DNA of 6,753 bases from positions 1 through 6,753 of the forward strand of contig CANPYU010000064.1 of NCBI GenBank assembly GCA_947588665.1, given 5' to 3'. Source of the DNA: an uncultured Bacilli bacterium. Lineage in GTDB: Bacteria; Bacillota_I; Bacilli_A; RF39; UBA660. The notes beneath the pieces were generated by a model, which saw nothing but the letters and a program-made list of their open reading frames with translations, was not told the DNA's origin and made no database searches. Shown here piece by piece: positions 4,824 to 6,753 of the stretch. Numbering within the stretch: position 1 is the stretch's first letter; each line of letters starts with the position of its first letter. Position numbers and translations under genes: made by a program.

Positions 4824-6607
4824 TGAAAATTAAAAGTGAAATAGCCCCAAAAGGGATGGAATTTAAACCTACAGAATTTACTTTAGGTGGCAAATATTGT
4901 ACAATCTTAACTATTATTAGTTACCCCAAAAGTATTTATATTGGTTATTTATCTGATATTACTTCAATAAGTGGAGTAAAAGTATCTATTAAACATATAC
5001 CTATAGAATTTAGTACTATTCAAAAAATGTTAAATAAAGAAATAGCCGATTTAAAAATGCGTTATCAAAACGAAAGAGACAAAACCATTCAAGAACGAAT
5101 TCGTCAAGATTATGAGTCTTTAGAGCAATTTATTTCTATGCTCGCGGCAACTCAAGCTCGAATTTTTGATTTTCAAATGCATATTATGATTAGTGCCGAT
5201 TCTAAAGAAGAATTAGAACTAAAAAAAATGCAAGTTCGTTCCTATTTAGATGCTTTAGGTATGCGTGGAATTAGCTTAATGTTTGAACAAGAAAAAGTTT
5301 TACAATCAATTATTCCTATATTTCCTAAACAAGACATTGAAAATCGGATTGGAACTCCTATACCTTCTATTACGGTCGCAGCGATGTATCCCTTTGTTTT
5401 TGATAGTATCAAAGATCCTGGATATTCTACTTTATTTGGTGTTGATTTCTCTGGTGGGGTAGTCTTATTTAATCAATTCTTATATCAAATAAAAAAAGAA
5501 TTTAACCGTAATAATGCTAATATGATAATATTAGGTACTTCTGGTTCTGGTAAATCAACGGCCGCTAAATTATTACTTCGTACTCATCTTCGCAATGGCT
5601 GTAAAGTTGTATGTATTGACCCTGAAGGGGAATTAGAAGAAATGACTAAAAGCTTAGGTGGCGATTTTCTTGATTTAGGTAAAGGTGGCGACTTTGGTAT
5701 GATTAACCCTTTAGAAGTCGTTGTTGATGCTGATGAAGAAGAAATCGCGCAAGGCCTAGGTTATACTATATTAACAAGAACATTACAACAATTAAAAGCT
5801 TTTATGAAATATTTATATCCTGATATCGAAGAAGATGTTCTAACTATGTTTAGTGAAATAGTTCAAGATACTTATAAAAGATATAAAATAGATTTTAATA
5901 CTGATTTTACGACTTTAACTAGCAATGATTTTCCAACCTTTGATGATGTTTATGCTACAATTAAAGGACGCATTTTATCAATGCCTGATGCTACCCGTGA
6001 AAGAGATGTTATTGAACGTCTTGAACTAAAAATTAGACCATTAACCAAAGAACTTCGTTATTATTTTACCGGTCATACAACTTTAAGATTTAACAGTGAT
6101 TATATAGTATTTAATATAAGAGAATTAATGAATAGTGATGAAAATATTAAAAATGCTTTGTTCTTTAATATTTTAAAATATGCTTGGGGCTTATGCTTAG
6201 ATAAAAATATCAATACTGTTATGATGGTTGATGAAGCCCATGTATTACTTTCTTCACGTAATGAGCTTGGCGCCGAATTTTTAGCTCAAATTCAAAGACG
6301 TAGTCGTAAGTATAATACAGGTACTATAATTATAACTCAACAACCAACTGATTTCGCAGCTCCTAATATGATTATTCATGGTAAAGCTATATTTGATAAT
6401 GCTTCTTATTATTTAGTTATGGGCTTAAGAAAACAAGCGGTAGATGATCTAGCTAAATTAATTGACTTAAATGAGTCTGAAAAAGATAGTATTAAATACT
6501 ACAATCAAGGGGAAGCCCTCTTTATCTGTGGTAATCGTCGGATGCGTATTAACGTTGTTGTAACTCAAGAGGAATTAGATTCTTTTGGTTCTGGTGGCGG
6601 CTTATAA
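4823..6607 (+). CDS. VirB4-family type IV secretion/conjugation ATPase
   Basis: A 594-residue ATPase that would energise a type IV secretion or conjugation-type channel at the inner face of the membrane. Residues 1-200 hold a remnant of the VirB4 N-terminal region, including a charged helical stretch (about 68-115, possible coiled coil). The RecA-like motor follows: Walker A GTSGSGKST (238-246, K244), the VirB4/TraC motif IDPEGE (265-270) with LGGDFLDLG after it, Walker B VMMVDEAH (466-473, D470/E471), and the downstream motif RRSRKYNTGTIIITQQ (492-507), which is diagnostic of VirB4/TraC rather than of VirD4 coupling proteins or FtsK. The C terminus ends in a short glycine-rich tail. GGTGA at 4811-4815 is 7 nt before the ATG, and the start overlaps the previous stop by 1 nt. 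It is shorter than typical VirB4 (about 800) because the missing N-terminal part is apparently encoded by the preceding gene. No relaxase, VirD4 or VirB6 gene is visible. Confidence 0.92.
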   Translation: MKIKSEIAPKGMEFKPTEFTLGGKYCTILTIISYPKSIYIGYLSDITSISGVKVSIKHIPIEFSTIQKMLNKEIADLKMRYQNERDKTIQERIRQDYESLEQFISMLAATQARIFDFQMHIMISADSKEELELKKMQVRSYLDALGMRGISLMFEQEKVLQSIIPIFPKQDIENRIGTPIPSITVAAMYPFVFDSIKDPGYSTLFGVDFSGGVVLFNQFLYQIKKEFNRNNANMIILGTSGSGKSTAAKLLLRTHLRNGCKVVCIDPEGELEEMTKSLGGDFLDLGKGGDFGMINPLEVVVDADEEEIAQGLGYTILTRTLQQLKAFMKYLYPDIEEDVLTMFSEIVQDTYKRYKIDFNTDFTTLTSNDFPTFDDVYATIKGRILSMPDATRERDVIERLELKIRPLTKELRYYFTGHTTLRFNSDYIVFNIRELMNSDENIKNALFFNILKYAWGLCLDKNINTVMMVDEAHVLLSSRNELGAEFLAQIQRRSRKYNTGTIIITQQPTDFAAPNMIIHGKAIFDNASYYLVMGLRKQAVDDLAKLIDLNESEKDSIKYYNQGEALFICGNRRMRINVVVTQEELDSFGSGGGL

Positions 6608-6637
6608 AATTTAAAAAATAAGTAAAAATATAAAAAT

Positions 6638-6686
6638 CCAGTTTTTTGATGTGAACCCCAATTAGTAGACATTAATAAAAAACTGG
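6638..6686. repeat. Long-loop inverted repeat straddling the IS boundary
   Basis: CCAGTTTTTT (6638-6647) is perfectly inverted as AAAAAACTGG (6677-6686). Inside it ATGT (6649-6652) can pair with ACAT (6669-6672), leaving a 16-nt loop. No T-run follows, so it is not a standard terminator. One arm lies outside and one inside the inferred IS3-type end, so the symmetry is either chance in AT-rich DNA or evidence that the element boundary is not exactly where I place it. Confidence 0.6.
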
Positions 6687-6753
6687 TATATTAAAAAGAG
6701 AAAAGTTATTTTTCTCTTTTTGTGTAAGTTTTTCTCTTTTTCTTAACTTTTGA
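6672..6753 (-). CDS. Possible C-terminal end of an IS3-type transposase (partial)
   Basis: On the minus strand an open frame enters from beyond the window and ends at TAA (6674-6672), right at the inner edge of the terminal repeat, giving 26 residues that are strongly basic (QKLRKREKLTQKEK) and then hydrophobic. A second minus-strand frame is also open to a TAA inside the hairpin loop (residues ..KKKRKTYTKREK). I cannot tell which is real, or whether either is, because no catalytic-domain residues are visible. Very low coding information in this A/T-rich stretch. Confidence 0.3.
   Translation of the reverse strand, partial: QKLRKREKLTQKEKNNFSLFNIPVFY
6693..6721. terminator. Bidirectional-looking intrinsic terminator near the end of the VirB4 operon
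   Basis: AAAAAGAGAAAA (6693-6704) pairs with TTTTCTCTTTTT (6710-6721) across a 5-nt loop. Both flanks have A/T runs, so it could terminate the VirB4 operon on the plus strand or the inferred transposase on the minus strand. It lies inside the inferred IS end, so if that reading is right it now serves as the operon's nearest clear terminator. The motif AAAAAGAGAAAAA recurs on the minus strand just beyond it. Confidence 0.6.

Larger units (their letters stand above)
6652..6753 (-). mobile_element. Probable end of an IS3-family insertion sequence, cut by the window edge
   Basis: The 20 bp at 6652-6671 (TGAACCCC..TAGTAGACA) resemble the terminal inverted repeats of IS3-family elements, especially the IS150 group, which begin TG and commonly carry a CCCC-AT-rich-TAGACA layout. 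The other end and any target-site duplication are outside the window. No orfA start follows on the plus strand within 80 bp, so this is more likely the right end, with the transposase pointing leftwards on the minus strand. The insertion point is 44 bp after the VirB4 stop. Assignment is from memory of the terminus pattern. Confidence 0.55.

Overview
The window is an AT-rich stretch from a low-GC Gram-positive-type bacterium. It has strong AGGAGG-type ribosome binding sites, sigma-A-like promoters, U-tailed intrinsic terminators, and a surface protein ending in an NPQT-type sortase signal. The standard bacterial code fits: tryptophan is always TGG and the only TGA used is a gene-ending stop. 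My inference is an uncultured gut-type member of the Bacilli (RF39/Erysipelotrichia-like), but nothing here proves the taxon.

Layout. (1) 4-1440, + strand: a secreted, probably wall-anchored surface protein with short beta-helix-like repeats, closed by a terminator. (2) 1441-1823: a gene-free interval holding what looks like an independent small-RNA unit: promoter, two 49-nt tandem repeats, and a terminator at 1697-1728. The two repeats differ by compensatory changes inside a helix, so they look like a real structured RNA. (3) 1824-3038, - strand: a short PilB/GspE-type secretion ATPase with all nucleotide-binding motifs and a tetracysteine zinc site, but no N-terminal accessory domain. (4) 3162-3890, + strand: an unrecognised 242-residue protein, divergent from the ATPase. 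(5) 3977-6607, + strand: a tight three-gene operon encoding a PrgI-like membrane protein, a VirB4/TraC N-terminal-like protein, and a VirB4-type ATPase, with 14-nt and 1-nt overlaps. (6) 6652-6753: one end of what looks like an IS3-family insertion sequence running off the window.

How they fit. The operon is a minimal energising module of a type IV secretion or conjugation-like machine, with the VirB4 polypeptide apparently split between two genes. No relaxase, coupling protein, pilin or lytic transglycosylase is visible, so either the rest lies elsewhere or this is a reduced system. The PilB-like ATPase belongs to a different machine (type IV pilus/competence/type II secretion), and its partners are not in the window.

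The most novel-looking item is the tandem-repeat RNA at about 1579-1728. Each unit folds as a hairpin with an 8-nt 5'-side bulge UGGUGCRA, a geometry reminiscent of a T-box antiterminator, but with no stem I and no downstream gene. Its tandem organisation also recalls type III antitoxin RNAs, but there is no toxin beside it.
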